From Paramarasmius palmivorus (lineage: Eukaryota > Basidiomycota > Agaricomycetes > Agaricales > Marasmiaceae), in the NCBI GenBank assembly GCA_037176845.1, contig JAYKXP010000035.1, positions 372,001 to 436,000 of the forward strand: a DNA stretch of 64,000 nt, read 5' to 3'. Both the position numbers and the translations under genes were made by a program. Below, in pieces: positions 1-10,911 of the stretch (position 1 is its first letter; every line of letters begins with the position of its first letter). Under the pieces are notes generated by a model. That model had not been told where the DNA came from and did not search any database. It was given only the letters and a program-made list of their open reading frames with translations.

Positions 1-302
1 GCCCTAATGCTTCAAGAGAATGCTTTTGTGCAAGCAAGCTCTAGACACACCTTCTATATCCCCATTCAACAACTGGGAGACCTCATCCTGTGCACTCCCA
101 TCTTCTGAGTCGCCTAGTTTACCAAAGAAGTCCCCCACGCACAGAACGAAGTCGAATTTGCCGTGCTTTGCGTCGATAGCCTTGACTTTAGTGAAAAGAT
201 CCGTTATGGAGCCCTACCGCAGCGCCTATTGTAAGTCTATGTATTCTATTAGTGTTTGTTCTTAGCTTTGCTAAAAGCACTCACACTTTGACTGAGGCCA
301 TG
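1..302 (-). CDS. CWF19-like protein 1 / Drn1-type splicing-associated protein, N-terminal part
   Basis: The gene is cut by the left edge of the window; only its 5' end is present. On the minus strand an ATG at 302 opens MASVK, followed by an intron and then an exon reading SITDLFTKVKAIDAKHGKF and DFVLCVGDFFG. This matches the N-terminal metallophosphatase-like domain of CWF19L1/Drn1 proteins, which associate with the lariat-debranching enzyme Dbr1 and act in intron turnover in the nucleus. The next donor lies near position 40 and the frame then leaves the window. The junction of the first intron is inferred, because the hydrophobic strand expected straight after MASVK is not obvious and a further tiny exon may be missing. 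The gene is head-to-head with the Gon7-like gene, with 79 bp between start codons. Confidence 0.7.
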
Positions 303-381
303 TCGCGAACCGAATCGCGTCGTCGACGTCAGACGGTGGTGGGTAACCCTAATCTAAGGTTCAGCTGAATTCCGTACTCTC

Positions 382-681
382 ATGTCGATTATCATCTCTT
401 ACGATCTTCAGCCTCCGTCCGGTTGTGATGCAACCCACCTGAAGACCCATAATACCATCGAAGTACCAGTTCCAACTTCCAAACCAGGACCAAAGGACAG
501 CGCCGAATTGAAAACATATTACGCTTCCCTGCACACGGCTATCGAAACTGCACGACATCAGATCGGCGAAGAGCTCACCAGATGGAGGGATGCTATCGGA
601 AAGGCCGAATTGAATAAGGAAACAAAAGGAAAGACCGAAGATGAGGACGATGAAACGGATGAAATAGAAGAAGAGACATAG
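382..681 (+). CDS. Probable EKC/KEOPS complex subunit Gon7
   Basis: This is a single-exon gene for a 99-residue acidic protein. The first half reads LQPPSGCDATHLKTHNTIEV, a central helix follows (AELKTYYASLHTAIETARHQ), and the tail is almost entirely Glu, Asp, Lys and Thr. A short disordered N-terminus, one amphipathic helix and an acidic tail is the layout of Gon7, the small intrinsically disordered subunit that binds Pcc1 or Kae1 in the KEOPS complex. KEOPS makes the t6A modification of tRNAs. The assignment rests on overall resemblance and size, because there is no catalytic motif. The whole open frame is free of introns, and the ATG at 382 is the first in frame after the compact shared promoter with the CWF19-like gene. 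Confidence 0.5.
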   Translation: MSIIISYDLQPPSGCDATHLKTHNTIEVPVPTSKPGPKDSAELKTYYASLHTAIETARHQIGEELTRWRDAIGKAELNKETKGKTEDEDDETDEIEEET

Positions 682-839
682 TACGCTCATACTAGTAATC
701 AGCAAATAGAATGAATGGTAGGCCCTTGTTCGATGTTAGTACGGGCCTGAATATCCATCATAGACTCAATCAGCGCTCATGCACCGACATTGCAACATGG
801 AATTGCTCCGTCATCAAGATATAGCGCTACGTTTAGATA

Positions 840-2838
840 TCAATCTCTTGTAACAGTACAACAAGCAATACGTGTTCCATTCTCCAGTCCAAGCCAGTCC
901 AGATCTTGTTGATCTCTTTCCGTCCCCAGTTCAACCCAATCGTCATCGGGCATGTGGAGCCAAAGGGTAAAATCCATGGACGGCAGTTTCAATAATTTAC
1001 GGATCTTCAGACGGAACGTCTTCAGATTCATGGTCGGCAGTACACGAAGTGGCGTTGCTTGATCCATCTTTAACGTGGACGGTGCCGAACCTATGACTCG
1101 GTATATTTGGATTTCTATGTACGACGAAAGTGTCAACATCGAGTGCTTCACTCTGAAAGTCTCGGAGCATACCGATTAATTTGCTACTGAGCTTCTCCTT
1201 CTGCTCAGAGCGTCGGTTTCGGGCTCGGTCAGGTACACCATGTTCTGCGGGTCGGTATAAACGGCCATGAAGAGCGCAACCAGAGTGGGTCTGAGCTTAC
1301 TTTGACAGAGAGCATTCCACTGGGGATGTTCCTCGTTTAGTTTTTCCAGCGCCTCCGATTCGAAATCAAAAGTTTGAGATATGTGCGACAGGTAGAGAAG
1401 CTCGCTATCCGTGCGTTCTCTCGTTGTAATCTGTAAGTAGTTTCAACCGAAGCCAGTGGTATATAAAGGAGCATCTTACGGCCGTGAAATCCAACATTGT
1501 GAGCGTAGGAATTCTAGCTATTGTAATTTGACGCGAGTATCGGGAATCAGGGGCGTCTGTAGGTGGAAATCCAAATGAGTTTGCATTGCTTTTCTGAGGA
1601 AAGGTGTCGCTCACTGTCTACAATCGGATTTCCAGCTATAGAAAGCGCTTGCAGCGACGGGCACCAAAAATTCAAGGCATCTATGTCTTTCCATGACTCG
1701 ATGCTATTCGAAGAGATGAAGAGACCCGTAAGACCCCGGAGTATTGCTTCTGAATCGGCGGGACGCGGAATCGATGCAATGCGGTTCGATGCAACGATAA
1801 TTTGCTCTAGGCTAGGATATACATCGGCTACGAAGATGTCACAAAACAGCGAAAGCTTACTGTGGGAATGATTTCAACGTATCGCATAAATTGTTCCAAT
1901 CTGAGAGGTCGTTGGTATCCAAATTGAGAGTTTGAATGGAAGACTGGTGGCTGTTGGAACTTGTCAAACGGATGAGACGGTTGTAACCCATTTCAACAGC
2001 TCGCAGCCTAGGCATAAATGCTGTTATATTCTGGAATTCTGACCAGGTTGTGAGTGTTCCGTTCAGTTCAAGTTCCAACAAATTGAGGAATGCTGTGACG
2101 CTTCTTTGTGGGTCCAGTTGATATTCTATACGATTACGACTGACAAAGTGTTAATTTAGCTGCGGAAAACAGCAGTAGACCTACTTGAGGGCCAGCCTTT
2201 GCAGTGAGGGGAGCTCAATTGCGATATCAATAACAGTGCTCCAATTTGGAATTAGACTTGTCGAGATATTGAGCCCGCGAATATCTAACTCTCCCAGGTC
2301 AATGACATGGCGAGAAACAATATGTACCGACGTACTCGGGCATGTCTTGTTGATCATTCCAGGTGGATCCGCACGAGCGACCAGCTCGTTCTCTAAGCTG
2401 ACTTCCCGCAATCGTTCCAGGTTAGAAAACTTTGCCCTGATCTTGTCGAGATTTACAGCCTCCACCTCTATAGCGCCGTTTGATGACCCCAAAACAACTT
2501 TTTCTTGAGAGACACTGCCGTGGTATGCTTCGATGTATTTGGAAGAGAGGGCTTCTAGAAACGAGACACCATATTTGACATTGACGGATGGTCGAATGAA
2601 TGAACCGGCGTTTGGAATTCTGGAACCAATGTTAGCATATTGTTGTTGCTTTGACGAATCCCTCACCTACACGAAAAGTATCTTTTTCCGTCTTTGACTC
2701 CGTCATGTTTACCTCTTTGGGAGTCATCCCATTCTACTCCCAGCCAAGTTCCGGTAGTATTATCCACCGACCCAACAAATCTAATAGTAGCAAGATTGCC
2801 TAGATAGCTTATGCGAGTTCCAACCTGAGGAGTTTGCA
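840..2838 (-). CDS. Tubulin-folding cofactor E (TBCE): CAP-Gly, LRR, ubiquitin-like
   Basis: Multi-exon gene on the minus strand starting at the ATG at 2838. The first exon encodes a CAP-Gly domain (VGTRISYLGNLATIRFVG, TGTWLGVEWDD, GKHDGVKDGKRYF). After an intron near 2620-2668 it continues with GSFIRPSVNVKYG, which links CAP-Gly to the repeat region. Leucine-rich repeats follow (LELELNGTLTTWSEFQNI, RAVEMGYNRLIRL, IASNRI-like motifs), and the last exon is a ubiquitin-like domain ending LDWLGLENGTRIACCTVTRD. CAP-Gly, LRR and Ubl in this order is specific to TBCE, the chaperone that works with cofactors C and D to assemble alpha/beta-tubulin. I count about six introns. No frame break was needed. 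It is divergent from the HIBCH gene, with 140 bp between start codons. Confidence 0.88.
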
Positions 2839-2978
2839 TTAATAGTACCGTGCTGGGGGTAGCTGAGGTGAGATGTGGTCAGTGCCAAAGAACACGAGGT
2901 ACGGTTGAACCGGTCTCTCCGTCACAAAATAGCCGAGCTCTACTCCGACTCGCGTCATCCTTCTGCTGGCTCTCCGCC

Positions 2979-4895
2979 ATGCTTGCCTCCTTCAGAAGAA
3001 CCATGAGTGGTCGCGGTACGGCCGCAATCCAGAGAACACAAGCAATTGGTCGCCATATGATGTCCACTTCAACTTCAAAACAGCACGAGGAGGTATGAAT
3101 TGACCATGTTACTGCACTACAAAAATTGACCTTTTTTTCTCAGCCCCTCGTCACATTCGATTCTTTACTTTCAGTTCGCACTTACAAACTGAACCGTCCC
3201 AAGAAATTGAACGCACTGAATCATGAGATGCTCAGCCTTCTTCGTCCGAAAATTGAGGTGATACAGTCCCACACATTGCAGTTCTCCTACTCAAACGTTT
3301 CCCGAAAATTCCAGGAATGGAGTCGTTCCGATTTGTGCACAGCCATTTGGGGATGGGGTGAAGGCAGAGCATTCTGTGCAGGAGGGGACGTAGCTGGTAC
3401 GTCGCGTCTCATGGCGAACCCCGTGTTGCAACTAATGTGTGACCTGTAGGCGTTGTCAAAGCTGCTTCAGACCCGAGCACACGGGACAACGCGACACAGT
3501 TTTTCAAGTTGGAGTACGACCCTATTCCTCTATCGTGAATCAAAAGCTCATTACATATAGGTTCGAGCTCGACTACATGCTTGCAGCCGTTCCGAAACCG
3601 TACATTGCGATTATGGACGGTATAACGAGTCAGTGCTAGCACCGGTCTTGATCTCTCACCGCTCACATTCTCTTACAGTGGGTGGTGGCGTTGGACTTTC
3701 TATCCCAGCGAACTTCCGCATTGCGACAGAGAACACAGTATTCGCCATGCCTGAGACAAAGATCGGCTACTCCCCTGATGTCGGGGCTAGCTATTTCCTA
3801 TCCAGACTTGATGGCGAGATGGGAACTTACTTGGCCTTGACCGGAGATACTCTCAAAGGGAGGGCAGTGTTGTATGTGTCCTTGATATCTCCTGCTTTCC
3901 ATCAAGACTGATTGCGGTTTTAGCGAGCACGGCTTCGCAACGCATTACATTCCTTCCCGGAGGATACCCATGCTGCTAGAAAGCATGTCGGGTCTCTCCA
4001 ACGTGACTGACTTGGGGCTGAAGGAGGGACGGGACATCAGTGACCACCAACCACATAGTCAAGATTATTTCGAGCGCATAAATCAACTCCTTGAAGAGTA
4101 TGCCTCAGAGGCGGAATCAACTCCCAAAATGGTCTCCGAGTTTGTTGGTATCAGACGCGCTGCTATTGACTGGGCTTTCCGACACGACAAAGTCGAAAAG
4201 ATAATCGAAGAATTACGAAGTCTATCATCTCACAACGATCCATCAATCAGTAAATGGGCATCAATCACTCTCGATACGTTGAACCTCCGTAGTCCAACGA
4301 GTCTCAAAGTAGCCCTGCGAGCGATACGTGCCGGAAGAACAAAGAACTTGCTTCAAGCTTTGGAGATGGAACTTCAGATAGCGGCTGCCTGTTGCGTACG
4401 TTGCTATCATTCTTTGTTCTGTCATGATACTCAGGTAGATCATGACAGAGAGGTGCGACCCCAGATTTCAAGACTGGCGTTGAAGCCGTTCTGGTAGAGA
4501 GGATCGAGAGTCGACCGAACTGGTCCCCTGCCACATTGGAAGAAGTCACCGACGAAAAGGTGGAAGCCTTCTTCAACGGGAAGTATCTCACGGACGCGGA
4601 CAAATTGGAGATTCCAAAAGGCTTTGAGAGCCATAACATTCTCAGGCCAGATGAATACGCACTGCCGACCGAGGTCGAGGTTCGACAAATGGTGACGGGT
4701 GAACATCCCAGTGGCGGAAACTCTGGGTTGACGGAGGATGAACTAGTGGCAAAGTTCAATACCTTGTATGCCGGAAAGGTCGGCGTCACTGAGAAGGTGC
4801 TAGAAGTGGCTCGTCGACGTTGCCAGTTGGTGGACAATGCGGATGGTAATCATGTATGGTTGCGATGGAAGCACTCTGTCGAGCCACCTAGATGA
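2979..4895 (+). CDS. 3-hydroxyisobutyryl-CoA hydrolase, mitochondrial (HIBCH / Ehd3-mS47 family)
   Basis: Crotonase-fold hydrolase of valine catabolism that releases 3-hydroxyisobutyrate from its CoA ester in mitochondria. The N-terminus ([13 protein letters not shown]...) is rich in Arg, Ser and Thr and looks like a mitochondrial presequence. The ATG at 2979 was chosen because it keeps this presequence; a second ATG in frame lies at 3003. Diagnostic pieces are [18 protein letters not shown], the oxyanion loop [49 protein letters not shown] with [17 protein letters not shown], and the C-terminal family region [20 protein letters not shown]. In yeast the same family (Ehd3) is also a small-subunit mitoribosomal protein, mS47, so a dual role is possible. 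Introns at about 3096-3142, 3258-3313, 3398-3449, 3507-3560, 3629-3678, 3870-3920 and 4401-4447 are inferred from frame and GT/AG sites. Confidence 0.9.
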
Positions 4896-6133
4896 TGTTT
4901 GTCACCGATAACAAGTGTGGTTTTACATTTCCATATCGATACTTATCACTCTTAATTTCATTGCAAGGGCGACTACTTGACATATATGGATTACAGTCCA
5001 CAGGCTAAAATGATATCGCATCAGCCCATCACGCAGTCACAAGCTTGACCTTCGAAAGCGCTTCGAGACTGTAATTGCGCTTGCATATGATCCGTGCTAT
5101 AGTAACGGAGAGAGCATCTCACTCGACTGGTAGACTGGTACAGCTCTGGATGTCCCGACACATAGTTGTTTGTTTTCGATCCGTTTGTATTTGATCCTTT
5201 TCCTTGGGAGTCGCATCAGTTATGCCCGACTCTCGAGGAAACGTACAACGGCAGACCGCGGATCCGGCGATGCAGGCATCTCTGGCATCAATCGCCACTT
5301 GTAAGCCCATCATGATATCATCAAGGGGCTGGGCGTATTCTTCATTATGAGGATATCCAGAAACAAGAAATGGACAGGATGGCATAATAGGTAGTACTGT
5401 GTGCATAGCTGACCGTAGCTAGTCAAAACGGGCTGATCCCATCATAACGCAATCCGACGGTGTTCGGTGCGCCCCATACAGCATGCGTATGCCTATTACA
5501 GCTCCCAGTGGTCCACAGCTCCAAAGTTGATCCTATTTACTTGATTCCAAGTATAACGCTTCGGCATACTCCTAGACAGTATCCTTCGCATATCGCATAC
5601 ACGAGATCGGGATTTGCTTGGGTATTTGTGGGCTCCCGTTTAAGTGAAATCGCTGAAGTATAAGGTGCCTGGTATTTGTTGCGGTGAATCATAGCCACAG
5701 CACTTCGGAAATTTCCATAGGAAAAGGACGTGAATGAGATGGAAGCTCGTTTCATGAAGGTTATCTTCCTGTCCGCTTGGGCACTATAGCCAAATGTTCA
5801 CATGGCTAGATGTGGACCGATGCTGTGATCCAAAAAATATCCCAATATGTTCGGAGAAAGAAAGAGATGAGTTGCGTTGATTCAGCGACTTGTTACGGGA
5901 CCGCCGGATGACTAGTACCTTCCTCTGGGGATGGAAGGGGCGAGCCGTAGTTGATAGGAACTAAACCCTAAAACAGTTCAGTTTGCGATGAGGACAAGTG
6001 AGCTAGCGATGAACCTGTCAACAAAGTAGTAATTTGCAGTTGACTGTGTTGTTCAGTGTTGACGCATTCGGTCACCTATAAAGACCTGCAGAATAATCGG
6101 TCTGAAAATCCGCCAGTTTTTCATTCTCACATC
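4896..6133. other. Intergenic, no supported gene
   Basis: About 1.2 kb between the HIBCH stop and the dioxygenase start. The only notable open frame is on the minus strand at 5119-5406 (95 codons, Cys-containing, ATG-initiated), and I recognise nothing in it. The segment 6000-6130 holds the probable promoter and 5' leader of the dioxygenase gene, including an upstream in-frame ATG at 6056. Confidence 0.5.
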
Positions 6134-7645
6134 ATGTCTTCTACCTCCTACCTGTTTTCTCGCATGTTCTTCATGGACATGATGCACCTGATTCCCAGCC
6201 CTGAACAAATCCTGGAACAAGCTATATGCCTAGCCAGCTCGGTCCTCGCAGGGAGGCGACGTCGGATAATTGACATGACGCGCCCACAGCGAGACTTTGA
6301 CATCGACCCTACCACTGGATTCCTTCCAGGCAAACCCTTGCCTCACCTAACAGGTGAATACAGTTTATGGGAACAAGCACTTCTGGACGGTCTGGAAACT
6401 GTCAAACTCGGAGAAGATACGTCAGATGAAGCTATCGCATCTCGAGATGCCGCAGAAAAATGGAGAGCTGCAATTGTTTCGGTGAGCGCTTATCATCGTC
6501 GTGTAAATCCGTCCAAGATCACTTAAATTGAATCGTCTTTTAGTGGCCTATACTAAGTGTCGACCAGGTGCTTGCTGAGAGGGCTCTAGCGTGTAGAGCA
6601 CATCTGGTATTAGCATGGCTCGTGCACCTCTACGTCCATTCGATCCCACCCAAGGACGAGCCGGTCTATGTTCCTGCTTCTCTGGCAGTACCCCTGGTGG
6701 CAGTTTCCAAGCATTTAGAAATCGCTCCCGTCCTCACGTTTGCCGACACCGTTCTCTGGAATTGGGAGCTGATAAATCCTGATGGTCCGACCACTGTTGA
6801 TAACATGCGGTTCCTGTACGCGTTTTCTGGAACGGAGGACGAACGCCAATTCTTACAGGGTGTCAGCAACAGTAGAGCTCCACGCGGCTAACATGCTCCG
6901 TATCATCGACGAGTACAACAATATGCCCAGCCTACACGATATGACGGCTATCTTCAAAATATCTCGCGACCTTCGGAGTTTGACCACTATCATCCAGGAA
7001 ATATCGGACATAATGCAATCTGTGCGTCCCGTTGTCGATCCACACGTCTTCTATTGGGATATTCGACCGTGGTTCGAAGGTAGCGACGCCAAAGGCCCAT
7101 TGGGGCACGGATGGGTGTATGAAGGGGTAGAGGAAAGCCACAAGCTCGACCTCAGTGGTCCATCAGCAGGGCAGAGCACGGCGATGCACGCCCTCGATGC
7201 TTTCCTCGACATCGACCACAAACTCCGGCAACGCCGCTATCCTGCACCGTCAGAGGAAAACAAAAAGGCAGATCACGGTTTCATGTATCGTATGCGACGA
7301 TACATGCCGGGCGCGCACCGCCAATATCTGGAGCATTTGGAATCTACGCCAAGGTCGTTGCGAAATTTAGCCCAATGCATCCCCACCCTGCGAGAGCCGT
7401 ACAACAACGCAGTTATGGCCTTGAAACGACTTCGTGACCTTCATATGCGCATTGCATGTCTTTACATTGTCACCATGTCCCATTCGGTACCAGATGCACG
7501 CTCAGGCTGCCCAGCCAGTAAAATGCTAGAGAGGCTGGAATCAAGCCGGGCAGCCGGGAAGGGACCGGTCAGAGGAACTGGTGGCAATGAACTTTCCCTA
7601 CTTCTCAAGGCAGGGAGGGACGCAACGAGACGCGCGGCGTTATAG
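6134..7645 (+). CDS. Indoleamine 2,3-dioxygenase (IDO), reading frame broken once
   Basis: Haem dioxygenase that opens the indole ring of tryptophan to N-formylkynurenine, the first step of the kynurenine route to NAD. Family pieces in order: DFDIDPTTGFLP, LPHLTGEYSLWE, a region with FSGTEDERQF, VFYWDIRPWFEG (conserved Phe and Arg of the distal pocket), LSGPSAGQSTAMHALDAFL, FMYRMRRYMPGAHRQYLEHL and LRDLHMRIACLYIV, whose His is the expected proximal haem ligand. One intron near 6482-6543 is clear. At 6858-6860 (a GGG run) the frame shifts by one base. Dropping one G restores an alignment of the expected length. A 43-base GT-AG intron (about 6817-6859) would also restore frame but would delete a conserved stretch. 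The start at 6134 is preferred over 6056 by resemblance to fungal IDO N-termini. Codon use and the rest of the frame look intact. Confidence 0.85.
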
Positions 7646-8076
7646 AGGTGGTGCAATGTCGAGTTTCAGTGTCTCGAATATTTGGGTCAACGCGGAGCAT
7701 GCATAGCACTTGATAGGATCAACAAATTACGCGCAAACCCAGTTCAAACGAAATCGGTTTCATCGCTATGCGGAAGGGGATTATTATTTATCAGTTTTTA
7801 TTGGAACGCTAAACATAGAGCCATATAATAGACACTCACTGTATCCAGTCCACAATACATATCATCAACAGTAGTAGTCGGTGACTGAAATGGAATCGCC
7901 GAGATAATGCGACTGCTGTCTTCGAGTATAGCTATGGTCTTACCATCACGGTATGAAGTAACCGCCGTCCAACGAAGAACAGCAACGTTTAGGGAAGAGG
8001 ACAAAGTCGGAAAAGAAGATTCTTCAGGAGAGACGTCATCGTATTGTCCCACGGCTCACGTGTCAACTCCTCTGAA
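7646..8076. other. Intergenic between IDO and RPA1
   Basis: This holds the IDO 3' region and the RPA1 promoter. A minus-strand open frame at 7798-8052 has no recognisable content and is most likely fortuitous. A CACGTG palindrome (E-box-like) lies at 8057-8062. Confidence 0.45.
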
Positions 8077-8082
8077 ACGCGT
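8077..8082. promoter_or_regulatory. MluI cell-cycle box (MCB) upstream of RPA1
   Basis: The hexamer ACGCGT sits 46 bp before the RPA1 start codon, close to a CACGTG palindrome at 8057-8062. MCB elements bound by MBF drive G1/S expression of replication genes in yeasts, and RPA1 is a classical target there. The match is exact, but a hexamer can occur by chance, so function is an inference from position and gene identity. Confidence 0.4.
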
Positions 8083-8128
8083 TGAGTCACAAAGAGGTCA
8101 CAGTCACAACTCTTTGTCCTCTTCCATC

Positions 8129-10425
8129 ATGTCTTACCAACTCGAGGAAGGTATCATTGAACGTCTTCACGAGGCTGAACCCACCGATGAACAGCTCTTC
8201 ACCGCTCCGCATGTCTTGCAAGTACTTTCCGTTAAGCAAGTGGGCGCAAACGGGGCACAAGACCGACACCGTGTCATCCTTTCCGATGGTGCTCATTTTC
8301 TCCAGGCCATGTTGGCCACCCAGTTGAACCACATGTTATCCGACGAGCTCTTGACGAAGAACACAATCATCGTAACCCAGAAACTGTCTTGCAACTTCGT
8401 TCAGGGGAAGAGGTATGCGCATCGTTTGCACGTGTATTTCTGAAGCTAATTCTTCGCACCACAGGCTTCTCATTCTGATGGCGCTCAGCATTCAGGGACA
8501 GTGCGAGGAGAAAATAGGAAACCCAACGAATATCAACGAGAAAGACGAAGGAGGATCGAAACCTGTTTCTGCAGCGGCGACACCTGCCGTCGTCAAGGCA
8601 GAGAGTTCTACCAATGTACGGCAACAGTCAGCTCCCCAGCAGCAGCAGCAGAAGCCACAACAACCGTCGCGTCAGCCTGCACCCGGGAGGACAAGTAAGA
8701 CTGTCCATCCGATCGAAGCCTTGAGCCCTTATCAGAACAACTGGACGATCAAAGCTCGCGTTACGCAGAAATCTGATATGAAAACGTGGTCGAACCAACG
8801 CGGAGAGGGCAAGTTATTCAATGTCACTCTCATGGACGAATCCGGCGAGATACGTGGCACCGCGTTCAACGCGGTTGCAGACGACTTATATGGAAGATTA
8901 GAGGAAGGAAAGGTCTATTATATCAGCAAGGCTAAGATCAACCTGGCGAAAAAGAAGTTTTCCAACGTTTCAAACGATTACGAACTATCGTTGGAGAGAA
9001 ACACCGAAATAGAAGAGGTTCGTTGATTGTCAATTTTCTCCTTACATTGACGCGCTAATCGTTGCTCAACAAAGTGTATGGATGCTGCGAACTTGCCGAT
9101 GGTGAAATACAATTTCATACAGCTGAGCGAGTTGGAAAACATGGCCAAGGATAGCACTTGTGGTATGTATTGAATGGATGCCAAATTTGCTTGTCCAGTA
9201 CTCACTCTGCACAGATGTGATCGGAATCGTCAAAGAGGTTGGCAACTTGGACGAGATCACATCGAAGAGTACCCAACGCAATGTCCGTACCACAGCATAT
9301 TTCGTTCGCTCTACCCTGTCCCACTAAACAGTTTTGTTTCAGGTCAAGAAACGAGATTTGACCTTGGTTGATAAATCCGGGTTCTCGACTCGGCTAACTC
9401 TTTGGGGCAATCAGGCAGAGAACTTCAAACCTGAGGACGAAAGTCCAGTCATCGCTTTCAAAGGCGTCAAAGTTGGTGACTTCGGTGGTAAGTCCAAGTG
9501 TTACCAATGTCTTGAGACCCTTTGAATATCCCTGTACAGGCCGTACCCTCAGCATGATCAGCTCATCAATGATGACTCAAAACCCAGACCTTCAGGAAAC
9601 GTTTGCTTTGCGAGGGTGGTATGATGCTCTGGGATCAACTGAGCAATTCAGATCACATACTAACGCCTCCGTTAATGCTGCGGGTGGTGGTGCTATTCAG
9701 GGCTTCAACCGAAAAGAGATGATGAGCCTGGCTGAAGTGAAGGAGAAAGGTTTAGGCAGTGGCGATAGCACCGGTTACTTCTCCAACCGATCCACGATCT
9801 TGCACATTAAGAGCGACAACATCGCCTATCCAGCCTGCAGTTCGAGTGGCTGTAGCAAGAAAGTCACGGAAACAGGAGGCTCGTGGCACTGCGAAAAGTG
9901 CAACATGAGCTACGATAGTCCGACGTGGAGGTCAGGACCCACTCTCCTCTATTTGACGATCCGGACCTGATTGGCGTTTCACAGATACATTATCTCAATG
10001 GCAGTGTCGGACTATTCTGGTCAAGAGTGGTTCCAAGCCTTCAATGATGTCGCGGAAAAGATATTCAATCGGTCTGCGAACGACCTGATCGAGATCAAGG
10101 TTTGCGCTCCCAATCGCTGATATTTGACGCTCAAGAATTTCTGATTGGGTAACTACAGGACCGCAATGACGAAGAATACAACACCATCATGCATCAAACG
10201 ATTGGTACCATGTGGAATTTTAGTTGTCGAGCAAAGACTGACACGTTCAACGTTCGTCTGTCTTCATATACGTTATTGAATTACTGCTAATGGTGACCAT
10301 GATAGGATATGCCCCGCATTCGCAAAGGGGTAATGCGCGTCGAGGCGGTGAACTTCAACGTGGAAGCGAAACACCTCATCGACTTGCTCCATACGCCTTG
10401 GGCTGATCAGGGCATGGTGATGTGA
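8129..10425 (+). CDS. RPA1: Replication protein A large subunit (RPA70)
   Basis: Single-stranded-DNA-binding subunit used in replication, repair and recombination. Domain order seen: an N-terminal OB fold ([16 protein letters not shown] to SCNFVQGKR); a Gln/Pro-rich linker ([10 protein letters not shown]); DNA-binding fold A starting [20 protein letters not shown] and containing [18 protein letters not shown]; fold B ([36 protein letters not shown]); and fold C with a zinc ribbon. The ribbon has Cys pairs in PACSSSGC and WHCEKC, preceded by [18 protein letters not shown]. The C-terminus has [16 protein letters not shown] and ends [13 protein letters not shown]. Introns of about 45-60 bases interrupt it near 8412-8463, 9018-9074, 9161-9215, 9283-9342, 9487-9539, 9928-9984, 10098-10159 and 10253-10305. 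Frames are continuous across all of them. A possible MCB promoter element lies just upstream. Confidence 0.95.
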
Positions 10426-10911
10426 AGGCCTCCTTTATCGAATCCCTAACTTCTTCAGTCATCCGACAACTCTTCCATGAATGCCTTTCTACATAGTCAT
10501 GACGGTGTAACATATCTGTATTGTACAATTTCACTGATATTCTCTTGCCCATGAACATTGAAAACGATGACTCTGAGAACAACTCAACCTGTCGGCGCCG
10601 AGGTAGGCCGTTTATGGACAGGTCGGTTGACCGACCACCGATGTCGTCACGCATTATTTGCAAGTGATTGTGGTTTTTGTTGAACGCGCGCTTTTTTCTA
10701 CGTTCTCCGATCTCAACGTTCACCGGCCTCAATTCTGAACCTGTTCAGTCTTCTTTCTCCCAATCCTTTCAACCGCCTTGGTTTCAGAAAATTCTTATTC
10801 AATCAATATTCGTCCTATCCGTAAAACAGGTTGTCGGCACGGATTCGACTACCAGTGGCTCCTCGACGCGTATTAGAGCTCAAAAATCTTTCACTAGTTG
10901 AGCTAAACACA
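10426..10911. other. Intergenic between RPA1 and the next gene
   Basis: The minus-strand open frame at 10376-10732 overlaps the end of RPA1 and has no recognisable motif. In-frame sequence continues upstream of the chosen start of the next gene to 10831. No other signal was found. Confidence 0.4.

Noticed and set aside
361..705. Long minus-strand open frame over the Gon7-like gene
   Set aside because: It is the antisense shadow of the plus-strand gene, with a membrane-like composition caused by the acidic codons opposite.
5119..5406. 95-codon open frame on the minus strand
   Set aside because: It has an ATG but no recognisable domain, signal peptide or splice continuation.
8636..8670. CAG/CAA repeat in RPA1
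   Set aside because: It encodes the short Gln-rich linker of RPA70, which is normal in this family.
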